This document shows, in pieces, positions 14,007 to 21,016 of a stretch of DNA of 23,162 nt. The stretch is from DASPWW01 sp035637595 (GTDB lineage Bacteria > Actinomycetota > Thermoleophilia > Solirubrobacterales > 70-9): positions 1-23,162 of the forward strand of contig DASPWW010000152.1 of assembly GCA_035637595.1 (NCBI GenBank), read 5' to 3'. Position 1 is the first letter of the stretch. Each line of letters starts with the position of its first letter. Under the pieces are notes generated by a model, which saw only the letters and a program-made list of their open reading frames with translations, made no database searches and was not told the origin of the DNA. The position numbers and the translations under genes were made by a program.

Positions 14007-16331
14007 ATGGCTGTCTCGAACGTCTCAGGATTCCCCCGCATCGGCCCCGCTCGCGAGCTCAAGTTCGCGACCGAGGCCGCATGGAAGGGGGAGCTCGCCA
14101 CCGACGAGCTGCTCGCGACCGCGAAGCAGATCCGGCTCGACAACTGGCGCTTCATGCGGGACGCCGGGATCGACCTCATCCCCTCGAACGACTTCTCGCT
14201 CTACGACCAGGTGCTCGACCTGATCGCGCTCGTCGGCGCCGTCCCGGAGCGCTATGGCCACGGCGGCGGGGCGGTTGACCTCGACACCTACTTCGCCATG
14301 GCGCGCGGCCGCCAGGAGGGCGGGGTGGACGTGACCGCGATGGAGATGACGAAGTGGTTCGACACCAACTACCACTACATCGTCCCCGAGCTCGGGCCCG
14401 ATACGAAGTTCTCGCTGTCGAGCGACAAGCCGTTCGCCGAGCACGCCGAGGCCATGGAGGAGCTGGGCATCGACACAGTTCCGGTGCTCGTCGGCCCGGT
14501 CTCCTTTCTGCTGCTCGGCAAGTCGGCCGACGGCGTGCCCGAGGACTTCGACCGCCTGACCTTGCTCGAGGACCTGCTCGAGGTCTACGGGGAGGTGCTC
14601 GAGCGGCTCGCCGAGCAGGGCGCCACGTGGGTGCAGCTCGACGAGCCGTGCTTCGTCATGGATCGCTCCGACCACGAGCTCGGCACGCTGCGGGTCGCCT
14701 ACGAGGAGCTGGCGCGCGTGCACGAGCGGACGCGGATCTGCGTCAAGACGTATTTCGACCACGCCGGTGACGCCTACGGGGTGCTGCGCGACCTCCCGGT
14801 CGAGGGCATCGGCCTCGACCTGCATCGCGGGCCCAAGAACGTCGAGCTGATCGCGAACGAGGGCGGGCTCGAGGACCAGACGCTGTTCGCCGGCGTCGTG
14901 GACGGGCGCAACGTGTGGATCAACCAGCTCGAGCACAGCCTCGATCTGCTCCGCGGGCTCGAGGACCGTTGCGACGAGCTTGTGGTCTCGACGTCGTGCT
15001 CGCTGCTCCACACGCCGATCGATCTCGACGCCGAGCCCGAGGACGGCGACGAGGACCTCGACGACGAGCTGCGCTCCTGGATGGCGTTCGCGAAGCAGAA
15101 GGTCGGCGAGGTCGCGACGCTGACGCGCGGGCTCAACGAGGGCCGCGAGGCGATCGCCGCCGAGCTCGACGCCAACGACCGCGCGCTGGAGGACAGGCGC
15201 AACTCCCACCGGACGCAGAACCCCGAAGTTCGCGAGCGCGTCGAGGCGCTCAGCGACCCGGACGCGCAGCGCGACAGCGACTTCGAGGCGCGCCGCGAAG
15301 CGCAGCGTCCCAATCTCGACCTGCCGCTGTTCCCGACCACCACGATCGGCTCCTACCCCCAGACGCCCGAGATCCGCAAGGCCCGCGCCGAGCTGCGCGA
15401 GGGCAAGCTCGACCAGGAGGGCTACGAGGAGAGGATGCGCTCCGAGATCGAGCGCGTGATCCGCTTCCAGGAGGAGGTCGGCCTCGACGTCCTCGTCCAC
15501 GGCGAGCCGGAGCGCAACGACATGGTCCAGTACTTCGCCGAGCAGCTGGAGGGCTACGTCTTCACCCAGAACGCCTGGGTGCAGTCATACGGCTCGCGCT
15601 ACGTGCGCCCGCCGATCATCTTCGGCGACGTGCGCCGCCCGGCGCCGATGACCGTCGCCTGGATCCTCTACGCGCAGTCGCTGACCGACAAGCCCGTCAA
15701 GGGCATGCTCACGGGGCCGGTGACGATGCTCCAGTGGTCGTTCGTGCGCGACGACCAGCCGCGCGCCGAGACGTGCGAGCAGCTCGCGCTCGCGATCCGC
15801 GACGAGGTCTCCGACCTCGAGCAGGCCGGGATCAAGGTGATCCAGGTCGACGAGCCCGCGATCCGCGAGGGCCTGCCCCTGCGCCGCGACCGCTGGCGCG
15901 AGTACCTCGAGTCGGCCGTCTACTGCTTCCGCGTCGCCACCGCGGTGGTCGGCGACGAGACCCAGGTCCACACCCACATGTGCTACTCGAACTTCGGCGA
16001 CATCATGGAGCAGATCCAGCAGATGGACGCCGACGTCCTGCTCATCGAGGCGGCCCGCAGCCGCATGGAGCTCCTGCACGACTGGGAGCGAACCGGCTAC
16101 CGCCAGGAGATCGGCCCCGGCGTCTACGACATCCACTCACCGCGCGTCCCGTCCACGGAGGAGATGGCGGAGTTGCTCGAGGCCGCCGCCGACGTCCTCG
16201 ATCCGGCCCAGATCTGGGTCAACCCTGACTGCGGGCTCAAGACCCGTGCCTGGCCCGAGACCGAGGCCGCGCTGCGCAACATGGTCGAGGCCGCAAGGCA
16301 GCTGCGCGAGCAGCTAGTGCCGGCTGAGTAG
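14007..16331 (+). CDS. metE: Cobalamin-independent methionine synthase (5-methyltetrahydropteroyltriglutamate-homocysteine methyltransferase)
   Basis: A 774-residue MetE with both TIM-barrel domains, slightly longer than the 753 residues of E. coli MetE. The N-terminal barrel (about 1-390) starts with SNVSGFPRIGPARELKFA and contains MTKWFDTNYHYIVPE. An acidic/Arg-rich linker follows. The catalytic barrel (about 440-770) begins with FPTTTIGSYPQTPEIR. The zinc ligands align with E. coli His641, Cys643, Glu665 and Cys726 as His657, Cys659 (VHTHMCYS), Glu681 (LLIEAARS) and Cys742 (VNPDCGLKTR). The enzyme methylates homocysteine from methyl-tetrahydrofolate polyglutamate without B12. The ATG at 14007 puts the conserved opening at residue 4. 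It is single-gene, and its last 18 bases are antisense to the end of the next ORF. Confidence 0.97.
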   Translation: MAVSNVSGFPRIGPARELKFATEAAWKGELATDELLATAKQIRLDNWRFMRDAGIDLIPSNDFSLYDQVLDLIALVGAVPERYGHGGGAVDLDTYFAMARGRQEGGVDVTAMEMTKWFDTNYHYIVPELGPDTKFSLSSDKPFAEHAEAMEELGIDTVPVLVGPVSFLLLGKSADGVPEDFDRLTLLEDLLEVYGEVLERLAEQGATWVQLDEPCFVMDRSDHELGTLRVAYEELARVHERTRICVKTYFDHAGDAYGVLRDLPVEGIGLDLHRGPKNVELIANEGGLEDQTLFAGVVDGRNVWINQLEHSLDLLRGLEDRCDELVVSTSCSLLHTPIDLDAEPEDGDEDLDDELRSWMAFAKQKVGEVATLTRGLNEGREAIAAELDANDRALEDRRNSHRTQNPEVRERVEALSDPDAQRDSDFEARREAQRPNLDLPLFPTTTIGSYPQTPEIRKARAELREGKLDQEGYEERMRSEIERVIRFQEEVGLDVLVHGEPERNDMVQYFAEQLEGYVFTQNAWVQSYGSRYVRPPIIFGDVRRPAPMTVAWILYAQSLTDKPVKGMLTGPVTMLQWSFVRDDQPRAETCEQLALAIRDEVSDLEQAGIKVIQVDEPAIREGLPLRRDRWREYLESAVYCFRVATAVVGDETQVHTHMCYSNFGDIMEQIQQMDADVLLIEAARSRMELLHDWERTGYRQEIGPGVYDIHSPRVPSTEEMAELLEAAADVLDPAQIWVNPDCGLKTRAWPETEAALRNMVEAARQLREQLVPAE

Positions 16332-17009
16332 CGCGCCCGGGGGGGTCGCCGCCGGGAACTCGACGGTGAGGCGAGCATGGAAACCGCCGCCCTCGTCGCG
16401 GAACTGATGACGGATGCCACCGATTGGCACGCCGCTGCCGTTGCGCCCCACGCCCACCCACTGAACTGGGAACGCGGGGTCCGCCGACGTTGTGAGGGTG
16501 CGAAGGTCGGACTGGTCGAGGAAGATCCGCATAGCCAGCGGTGCGCCACCTGTGGTCTCGACGACCTCCTGGGCGCCGTCGGCGCGAGTGCGCAGGATGT
16601 AGTTATCGGGGCAGCTGCCCGCGATCAGCGGAGCCTCGTCGTTGGTGGTCATGGCGTCCTCGTACCACTCGGGGATGACCTCCCCTGATCCCGTGTTGCA
16701 GGTCAGCTCGATGCTGCACACGCGCCGACGTCCTCGCGACAAGGCCGTGGCCGCCTGACCGACTCGGTCGGACCAGCGCAGCTCCCGGGCGAGGAGCCGC
16801 TCGATGCCGCCATGACCGAGTTCGAGCTTCTTGGTCACAAGGGCCTGCCGCTGCTTCACCACATCCGTAGACGGAGCGGTGATACCGAGCTTCTTGAGCA
16901 CCTTTGCCGCACGGCGCGCCTCCCACGCAAGCACATCGACGCGCGATACCCGTCTGCCATCGATGTGCGCCGTGATGGGCAAGATCCTTGCGCGCATGAG
17001 CGTCGACAT
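16314..17009 (-). CDS. Unrecognised 231-residue protein
   Basis: An intact frame with coding-like codons (mostly G/C in third position, but with more GGT, CTT, CAT and ACA than its neighbours). I recognise no family. The N-terminal half is basic and helical, with an Arg/Lys-rich stretch (EARRAAKVLKKLGI, VVKQRQALVTKKLELGH). The C-terminal half is beta-rich, with PEWYEDAM, WVGVGRNGSGVP and IRHQFRDEGGGFHARL, and contains Cys residues at TC and SC(P). No signal peptide or membrane span is seen. The C-terminal codons overlap the metE end by 18 bases on the opposite strand. The ATG at 17009 has a weak TAAGCG box 6 nt upstream; an ATG four codons in (16997) is an alternative. A 26-bp palindrome lies 13 nt upstream of the start. 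Confidence 0.6.
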   Translation of the reverse strand: MSTLMRARILPITAHIDGRRVSRVDVLAWEARRAAKVLKKLGITAPSTDVVKQRQALVTKKLELGHGGIERLLARELRWSDRVGQAATALSRGRRRVCSIELTCNTGSGEVIPEWYEDAMTTNDEAPLIAGSCPDNYILRTRADGAQEVVETTGGAPLAMRIFLDQSDLRTLTTSADPAFPVQWVGVGRNGSGVPIGGIRHQFRDEGGGFHARLTVEFPAATPPGALLSRH

Positions 17010-17022
17010 TCTCGCCGCTTAC

Positions 17023-17048
17023 GGGGGCGCCGCGGCCGCGGCGCCCCC
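17023..17048. repeat. 26-bp perfect palindrome
   Basis: Thirteen consecutive bases pair with the following thirteen: GGGGGCGCCGCGG and its exact complement, with GCGGCCGC at the centre. It lies 13 nt upstream of the ATG at 17009 (minus strand) and 136 nt before the frameshifted hydrolase on the plus strand. It could be an operator over the -35 region of the minus-strand gene, or a cruciform/terminator-type hairpin. No T-tract follows it. Confidence 0.8.
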
Positions 17049-17184
17049 TGCAAAGCGAGCAGAAGCCACGCTGGCGAACCCAGACCTGGCACCTCCTACC
17101 GCGTGACGGTGTCGCACGGACCCGGGGGGACGAGTCGGTGGGTGCACCGAACGCCCGTCGGCTTGGGTGCGATGATCGCTGGAC

Positions 17185-17990
17185 GTGGAGCTCGCGGGCT
17201 TGTCTGTCATTCGGAGGGGGTCGGGCCCGCCGTTGGTGTTACTTCACGGGATCGGCGGCAGCGGGCGGCAGTGGTCGCCGGTGCTGGGGGTGCTGGAGCG
17301 CGAGTTCGACGTCCTCGCAGTGGACCTGCCCGGCTTCGGCGACTCGCCGGCGATGCCCGACGTGCCGACGACGATCGGCGGACAGGCGGAGGCCGTTGCC
17401 CGGGCGCTCGATGCCGGCGGGGTCGAGCGCCCACACCTGGTGGGCAACTCGTCGGGAGGGTGGCTGGCGCTTGAGCTGGCGCGGCGCGGGCGCGCCCGCA
17501 GCGTGGTTGGGTTGGCGCCGGCGGGATGTGGTCTCCGTTGGAGGATCGCTACCGGTTCTCCCTCTTGCGCAGTGCCCACTACTCGGCGAAGGTCATTCGG
17601 CACTTCCCTGGGCTTACCCGGACCGCGGCACGCCGCTGGATGCTTGGCTGGTGGGCGTTCATGGCCCGGCCGGGACGCTGGAGCCCGGCCGAGGCGCATG
17701 CCCAGATGCAGGCTTTGGGCGGGGCGGAGAGCTTCATGGACTTCCTGCGCTGGACGCGCGGGCGCACAGTCGAGGGGCTGAGCGACGTTCGCTGCCCCGT
17801 CCTCATTGCCTGGGGATCTCGCGACCTTCTGCTTCCGCGCCGACAGGCCGATCGCTTCGTGCGTGCGATTCCGGGCGCGGAGTTCCGGCTCCTGCGCGGC
17901 GTCGGCCACGTCCCGATGGCCGATGATCCCGAGCTGATCGGCTCCACCGTCCGCGACTTCGCATGGCGCGCCGAGGCCGTCGTCGCCTAA
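17185..17990 (+). pseudogene. Alpha/beta hydrolase split by a one-base frameshift
   Basis: Two adjacent frames together make one typical alpha/beta hydrolase of about 269 residues. Frame one (17185 to about 17525) encodes PPLVLLHGIGG (oxyanion HG), VDLPGFGDSP and nucleophile Ser89 in VGNSSGGWLA, reaching VVGLAPAG. There the frame turns to an unrelated tail ending at 17781. The continuation MWSPLEDRYRFSLLRSA is in the frame starting at 17526 and carries the acid Asp (AWGSRDLLLP) and the His (RGVGHVPMADDP), ending at 17990. One base is missing near 17524, in GGCGGGATG. The whole catalytic triad survives across the break, so this is either a recent mutation or a sequencing error. Start GTG 17185. 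Substrate unknown. Confidence 0.8.
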
Positions 17991-18309
17991 GGTCGAAGCG
18001 ACTGGACGCGGGGCGACGTGCGGGAGTGAACCGCTCGACGGTTGAGGACGTAGCCGTCACTGTCGCCTTTGCTTGGCTGCGAACGCACCAGCCGGCCTGT
18101 CGGACACGCCCGCTCGGGACGACGACCGGGTCTGTCCAAGGGATGAGGCGAACGAGCGCGCGAGGCGCCCGGTCGTCGTCCGTTGCGGGCGTCTGGCGTG
18201 GCCGTCCGGAAACGACCGCTCTTCACGCTTTGCGCAACGTTACCCGGTGGCTGCGGGGCGACGTCTCATGCAAAGAGTGACCGCAGAAGCGCAATGCGTC
18301 TCGGACGCG
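17991..18309. other. Non-coding stretch between convergent genes
   Basis: No supportable gene is seen on either strand; open frames here have poor composition and no recognisable motifs. The one notable element is the 14-bp inverted repeat at 18117-18181. The region is bounded by the end of the frameshifted hydrolase and the end of the nitroreductase-like gene. Confidence 0.6.
18117..18181. repeat. 14-bp perfect inverted repeat with 37-nt spacer
   Basis: Arm one, GGACGACGACCGGG (18117-18130), and arm two, CCCGGTCGTCGTCC (18168-18181), are exact complements. The element lies between two convergent 3' ends. It may be a bidirectional terminator-type stem or the residue of a lost element; no T-tract adjoins it. 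Confidence 0.7.
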
Positions 18310-18738
18310 CTACGGCGCCGCGTCGAGGTCAATGCGGATGGTCAGCAGGTCGCGGTTCCTACCGAAGAACCGCACGGCAGCTGCGTTGAACCGGTTCATA
18401 TGGCGTTGGCGATCGTGGGCGTCGTCGTCCGGCATGACGTGAGCCCTGCCCTGGTACCAGCGGCGGCCGATCTTCAAGCGGACGCGCGGGTTGGCAAGGA
18501 TGTTGCGCACGTAGCCAGCGCGCGTGCCGTACTCGGAGACGAGCCAGAAGGTCTTGGTTCCCTTTACGAGACCACTTCCCACTGGCGTTCGCCGCGGCTT
18601 GCCCGTCTTGCGTCCGGTTGTCTCGAGCAGCGCGTAGATCGGCGGCGCGATACCGACGGTGAGGAGCGCGCGTCCGATGCGGTTGCCGACCTGCTTCTGC
18701 CAGGCGTGCCTGATTCGCTTTTCCGGTGATGAGCTCAT
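18310..18738 (-). CDS. Deazaflavin (F420)-dependent nitroreductase family protein
   Basis: A 142-residue protein of the DUF385/PF04075 group (Ddn-like split beta-barrel). The hallmark is LLETTGRKTGKPRRTPVG, the F420-phosphate-binding Lys/Arg loop. FWLVSEYG, RNILANPRVRLKIGRRWYQG and a C-terminal RFFGRNRDLLTIRIDL follow. Members use reduced F420 to reduce nitro compounds, enones or quinones; some are promiscuous. The ATG at 18738 lies 20 nt after the hydrolase stop. A TTG at 18762 overlapping that stop as TTGA would add eight residues and give tight coupling, and I cannot exclude it. Co-transcription with the hydrolase under the MarR-type control is likely. Confidence 0.82.
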   Translation of the reverse strand: MSSSPEKRIRHAWQKQVGNRIGRALLTVGIAPPIYALLETTGRKTGKPRRTPVGSGLVKGTKTFWLVSEYGTRAGYVRNILANPRVRLKIGRRWYQGRAHVMPDDDAHDRQRHMNRFNAAAVRFFGRNRDLLTIRIDLDAAP

Positions 18739-18758
18739 GAGTTGCGGCGCTTGGGGAC

Positions 18759-20078
18759 TCAACTCGTCGAGGTCGTCGAGCGAACGCCGTCGGACTGCTC
18801 GGCGCTCTCCTCCGCGTGTTTTCGCGGCACGCCGCCAGCGAAGGTTCGTTGCGCGAGAAGGTCGGCGTCGCTAAGGACGGTGCGGCGGATCCAGTCGAAG
18901 ATCTCCTCGTGGGCAAGGTGGATCGCGCCGTTGCGGCAGTGAAGATGGCCGCCTTCCTCGCGTCGGAACTCGCGCAGGCGCGTGGATCGGGCGGACGTGA
19001 GCCGCTCAAGGAAGCCGTGCGCGAGCCGCCTGTCGAAGAAGTGCTCGTCCTCTCCGACGAGCACGAGCACGTGAGCGTCGATGCGCTCAGCCCAAGCTGT
19101 GTCATCGAACTCTCCTGCCCGCTTGATTAACTCGGCGAGGCTCTTGGTGCCGAAGGTCCACCTCGCGTTGGCGATCATCCAGGCAAGCTCGCGGTCACGC
19201 CTGGCGTAGAGGTTCACGACCCGATCCATACCTGGTGGCAGCCGCTTGACTACACGGCGGAGAAACGGCGGTGCGCTGTGCTCAACCGCGGCGAGGAAGG
19301 GCGGGAAGTAGTCGAATAGGACGATCCCGTGGTAGCGGTCGAGGTGGGCGGCGGCGCGGGCCAAGAGATGCCCGCCGAGACTGATGCCGACACCGACGAC
19401 CGCGCGCGGGTGGCAGTGCTCTGAGAGGGAGTCGAGCGCGACCGAAGCGGGCCGCTCCCAGTCGGGAACGAACGTGCGCTGGTGCGCGCGGAGCAACTGA
19501 CCTTGGCCAGGGCCTTCCCAAATCAGGACGTGGAATCCGCGCGCGATCGCGCCCGCTCCGATCGTGAAGTAGAGCTCCTCGGGCGTCGAGTCGAATCCTC
19601 CGTGAACGACCAGCACATCGTCGTGTGATGCCGACGGGGATCGCAGGAACAAGGTTTCCATCTCGACCCCCTCGTATGGAACCTTGGAGCGCGTTAGGTC
19701 CACTCCGAGCGCCCGAAGGCCCCGGCAGAACTGTTCCCGACAGAACGCCGCCGCAGACGGTCGGCGACTGTCGCTGGGAGACAGGAAGAACTCGGCGCTG
19801 CGCATGTAGCAGCTCGCCCGAAGCTGGGCATTGCCGCGCGAGACCGGATCGATGAGGCCTCCGCCGCGCTCGGCGACGATCCTCGCGAGGCCCGACCAGG
19901 CCCGATGCCACGAACTGAAGCCGCCCTCCCTGATCGCGGGGACGACGGTCATGACCTCCTCGAAGTCGGCGCCGCCATACGGGGTCGCCCACAACGCTCG
20001 GATCATTTCGAACTCGAAGACCTGCGTCCGGAAGAACCGCCTCCGAGGGCCATGCAGGCCAGGTACATAACACGTCAT
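18759..20078 (-). CDS. Alpha/beta hydrolase with N-terminal helical cap (FrsA / pseudooxynicotine-hydrolase-like)
   Basis: A 439-residue protein from the ATG at 20078. Residues 1 to about 145 form a helical cap domain. The hydrolase core follows: VLVVHGGFDSTPEELYF (oxyanion region), HVLIWEGPGQGQ, nucleophile Ser233 in GVGISLGGHLLA, acid Asp344 in LVGEDEHFF, and His378 in EEGGHLHC. This matches single-domain esterase/C-C or C-N bond hydrolases of the FrsA-DUF1100 type. The acid-alcohol-His triad is complete. An in-frame ATG at 20105 would add nine residues, but it lies between the -35 and -10 of the promoter, so 20078 is chosen. The gene is controlled from the shared region with the divergent MarR gene and is followed by the nitroreductase-like gene. 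Confidence 0.85.
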   Translation of the reverse strand: MTCYVPGLHGPRRRFFRTQVFEFEMIRALWATPYGGADFEEVMTVVPAIREGGFSSWHRAWSGLARIVAERGGGLIDPVSRGNAQLRASCYMRSAEFFLSPSDSRRPSAAAFCREQFCRGLRALGVDLTRSKVPYEGVEMETLFLRSPSASHDDVLVVHGGFDSTPEELYFTIGAGAIARGFHVLIWEGPGQGQLLRAHQRTFVPDWERPASVALDSLSEHCHPRAVVGVGISLGGHLLARAAAHLDRYHGIVLFDYFPPFLAAVEHSAPPFLRRVVKRLPPGMDRVVNLYARRDRELAWMIANARWTFGTKSLAELIKRAGEFDDTAWAERIDAHVLVLVGEDEHFFDRRLAHGFLERLTSARSTRLREFRREEGGHLHCRNGAIHLAHEEIFDWIRRTVLSDADLLAQRTFAGGVPRKHAEESAEQSDGVRSTTSTS

Positions 20079-20125
20079 CGACCCCGATACTACGTGACAC
20101 GTCACCAGAGTTCAATGACGCGTCA
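20068..20125. promoter_or_regulatory. Three operator-like palindromes, TGACRCGTCA
   Basis: Copies: TAACACGTCA (20068-20077, on the hydrolase start codon), TGACACGTCA (20095-20104, between the hydrolase -35 and -10), and TGACGCGTCA (20116-20125, a perfect 10-bp palindrome on the -35 of the marR gene). The last two extend to TGACRCGTCACCWG. Centres are 27 and 21 bp apart. Position, symmetry and the adjacent MarR gene suggest binding sites for that regulator. Confidence 0.7.
20087..20115 (-). promoter_or_regulatory. Promoter of the hydrolase-nitroreductase operon
   Basis: On the minus strand, -35 TTGAAC (20110-20115), a 17-bp spacer and -10 TAGTAT (20087-20092) are followed by 8 nt to the ATG at 20078. 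The spacer contains the second palindrome. This is the best-formed sigma-70-type promoter in the window, and the mRNA would be leaderless. Confidence 0.65.
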
Positions 20126-20143
20126 CCTGTCCGACGTTACGCT
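20115..20143 (+). promoter_or_regulatory. Promoter of the marR gene
   Basis: -35 ATGACG (20115-20120), a 17-bp spacer and -10 TACGCT (20138-20143), then exactly 6 nt to the GTG at 20150, so +1 falls on the start codon. The perfect palindrome TGACGCGTCA covers the -35, predicting autoregulation. Confidence 0.6.
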
Positions 20144-20149
20144 GATGGC

Positions 20150-20620
20150 GTGGATCGCTCTGAGGAGCTTCGCTACCTGATCCTCGCCGCCCAACGCGAG
20201 GGCAACCGCGCCCTCTCTGTTGCCCTACGGCCATACGGGCTCACCACCGCCCAAGCCGAGGCGGTCGACGTCCTTCGCAAGGCGAGGCGTCCGCTAACGG
20301 TCAAGGAGATCGGCGAGCGGCTCATCTACGAACACGGCAGCCCAAGCCGGTTGATGCGCACCCTGGTCGAGAAGGGACTCGTCGAGCGCCTGGCCGCCAA
20401 GGACGACCGACGCCTCACGATGCTGCGGCTGAACGCGAGAGGCCGAGCCGCCGCGGGCCGCATGACCGAAGCCAAGCGGCAAATCGACGAGGCGATCGCA
20501 CCAATCCTTGAGCAGCACGACGTCGACGCTACCTTGGCGCTGCTTCGCTCTCTGATTGGCGACCTGCCCGCCGGGCGAGCGCTTGCCCGTCGCATCGCTG
20601 ACGAAGAGGCGACGAGCTGA
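20150..20620 (+). CDS. MarR family transcriptional regulator
   Basis: A 156-residue winged-helix regulator. The N-terminal helix (EELRYLILAAQREGNRALS) and C-terminal helices form the dimer interface. The DNA-binding part reads LTTAQAEAVDVLRKA, then PLTVKEIGERLIYEHGSPS, the recognition helix RLMRTLVEKGLVERL, and the wing DDRRLTMLRLNARGR. MarR dimers bind short palindromes and release them on binding small phenolic or other ligands. The GTG at 20150 is set by the leaderless -10 box. It is divergent from the hydrolase-nitroreductase pair, with TGACRCGTCA palindromes over both promoters, so it most likely represses both and itself. The inducing ligand is unknown, perhaps a substrate of the hydrolase. 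Confidence 0.9.
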   Translation: MDRSEELRYLILAAQREGNRALSVALRPYGLTTAQAEAVDVLRKARRPLTVKEIGERLIYEHGSPSRLMRTLVEKGLVERLAAKDDRRLTMLRLNARGRAAAGRMTEAKRQIDEAIAPILEQHDVDATLALLRSLIGDLPAGRALARRIADEEATS

Positions 20621-21016
20621 GCCGCAGGCGATCCTACCGGGATCCGACAGCGGAAACCGCCTCAGCGGGCAGCGTCTGCAACCGTCGAGGCGACGCGTCC
20701 CACGACGAGGCGCTATCCGCCGAGCCGGCCGCGACGGTGTCGCCTCGGCCTGTGAGGAGGCGTCTTTGCCGAGGCGGCGCTGGTTACTGCTCCGGACGGA
20801 GGTTGTCGCACAAACCCCTGGCGGCCTCCTGAGAGCCCGTCTCGACCCCCGTTAACAATCGGGTCGAAGTCGGTCCTGACCACTCGGCGCTCGTCCTGCC
20901 AGGCGGCCCGTGACTCGGCGCAGTCGTCGTCTGAATATCCGCAGTGGTCCCTCTCGGAGCGACCCTTTATGCGACAGCCTCGCGTGAAAGCGACAGCTGG
21001 GAGCGCGAGCTACCGC
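20621..21016. other. Non-coding stretch between convergent marR and aldehyde dehydrogenase genes
   Basis: No gene or tRNA can be supported here. It contains a 9-bp perfect stem, CGCCTCGGC (20741-20749) / GCCGAGGCG (20768-20776), with an 18-nt loop, and a weaker 7-bp stem, TCGACCC / GGGTCGA, around 20845-20870. Neither is followed by a T-tract. They may serve as factor-independent or Rho-assisted terminators for the two convergent genes. Confidence 0.5.

Noticed and set aside
17526..17990. A separate gene starting at the ATG at 17526
   Set aside because: The product lacks the nucleophile half of the hydrolase fold and continues exactly where the preceding frame breaks, so it is the second half of one gene.
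18073..18729. A plus-strand 218-codon frame over the nitroreductase-like gene
   Set aside because: It is antisense to a clearly recognisable DUF385 protein and its own product has no recognisable motif or natural composition.
20621..21016. A tRNA or other RNA gene in the marR-aldehyde dehydrogenase gap
   Set aside because: GGGTCGAAGTC near 20865 only vaguely resembles a T-arm, and no cloverleaf could be formed around it.
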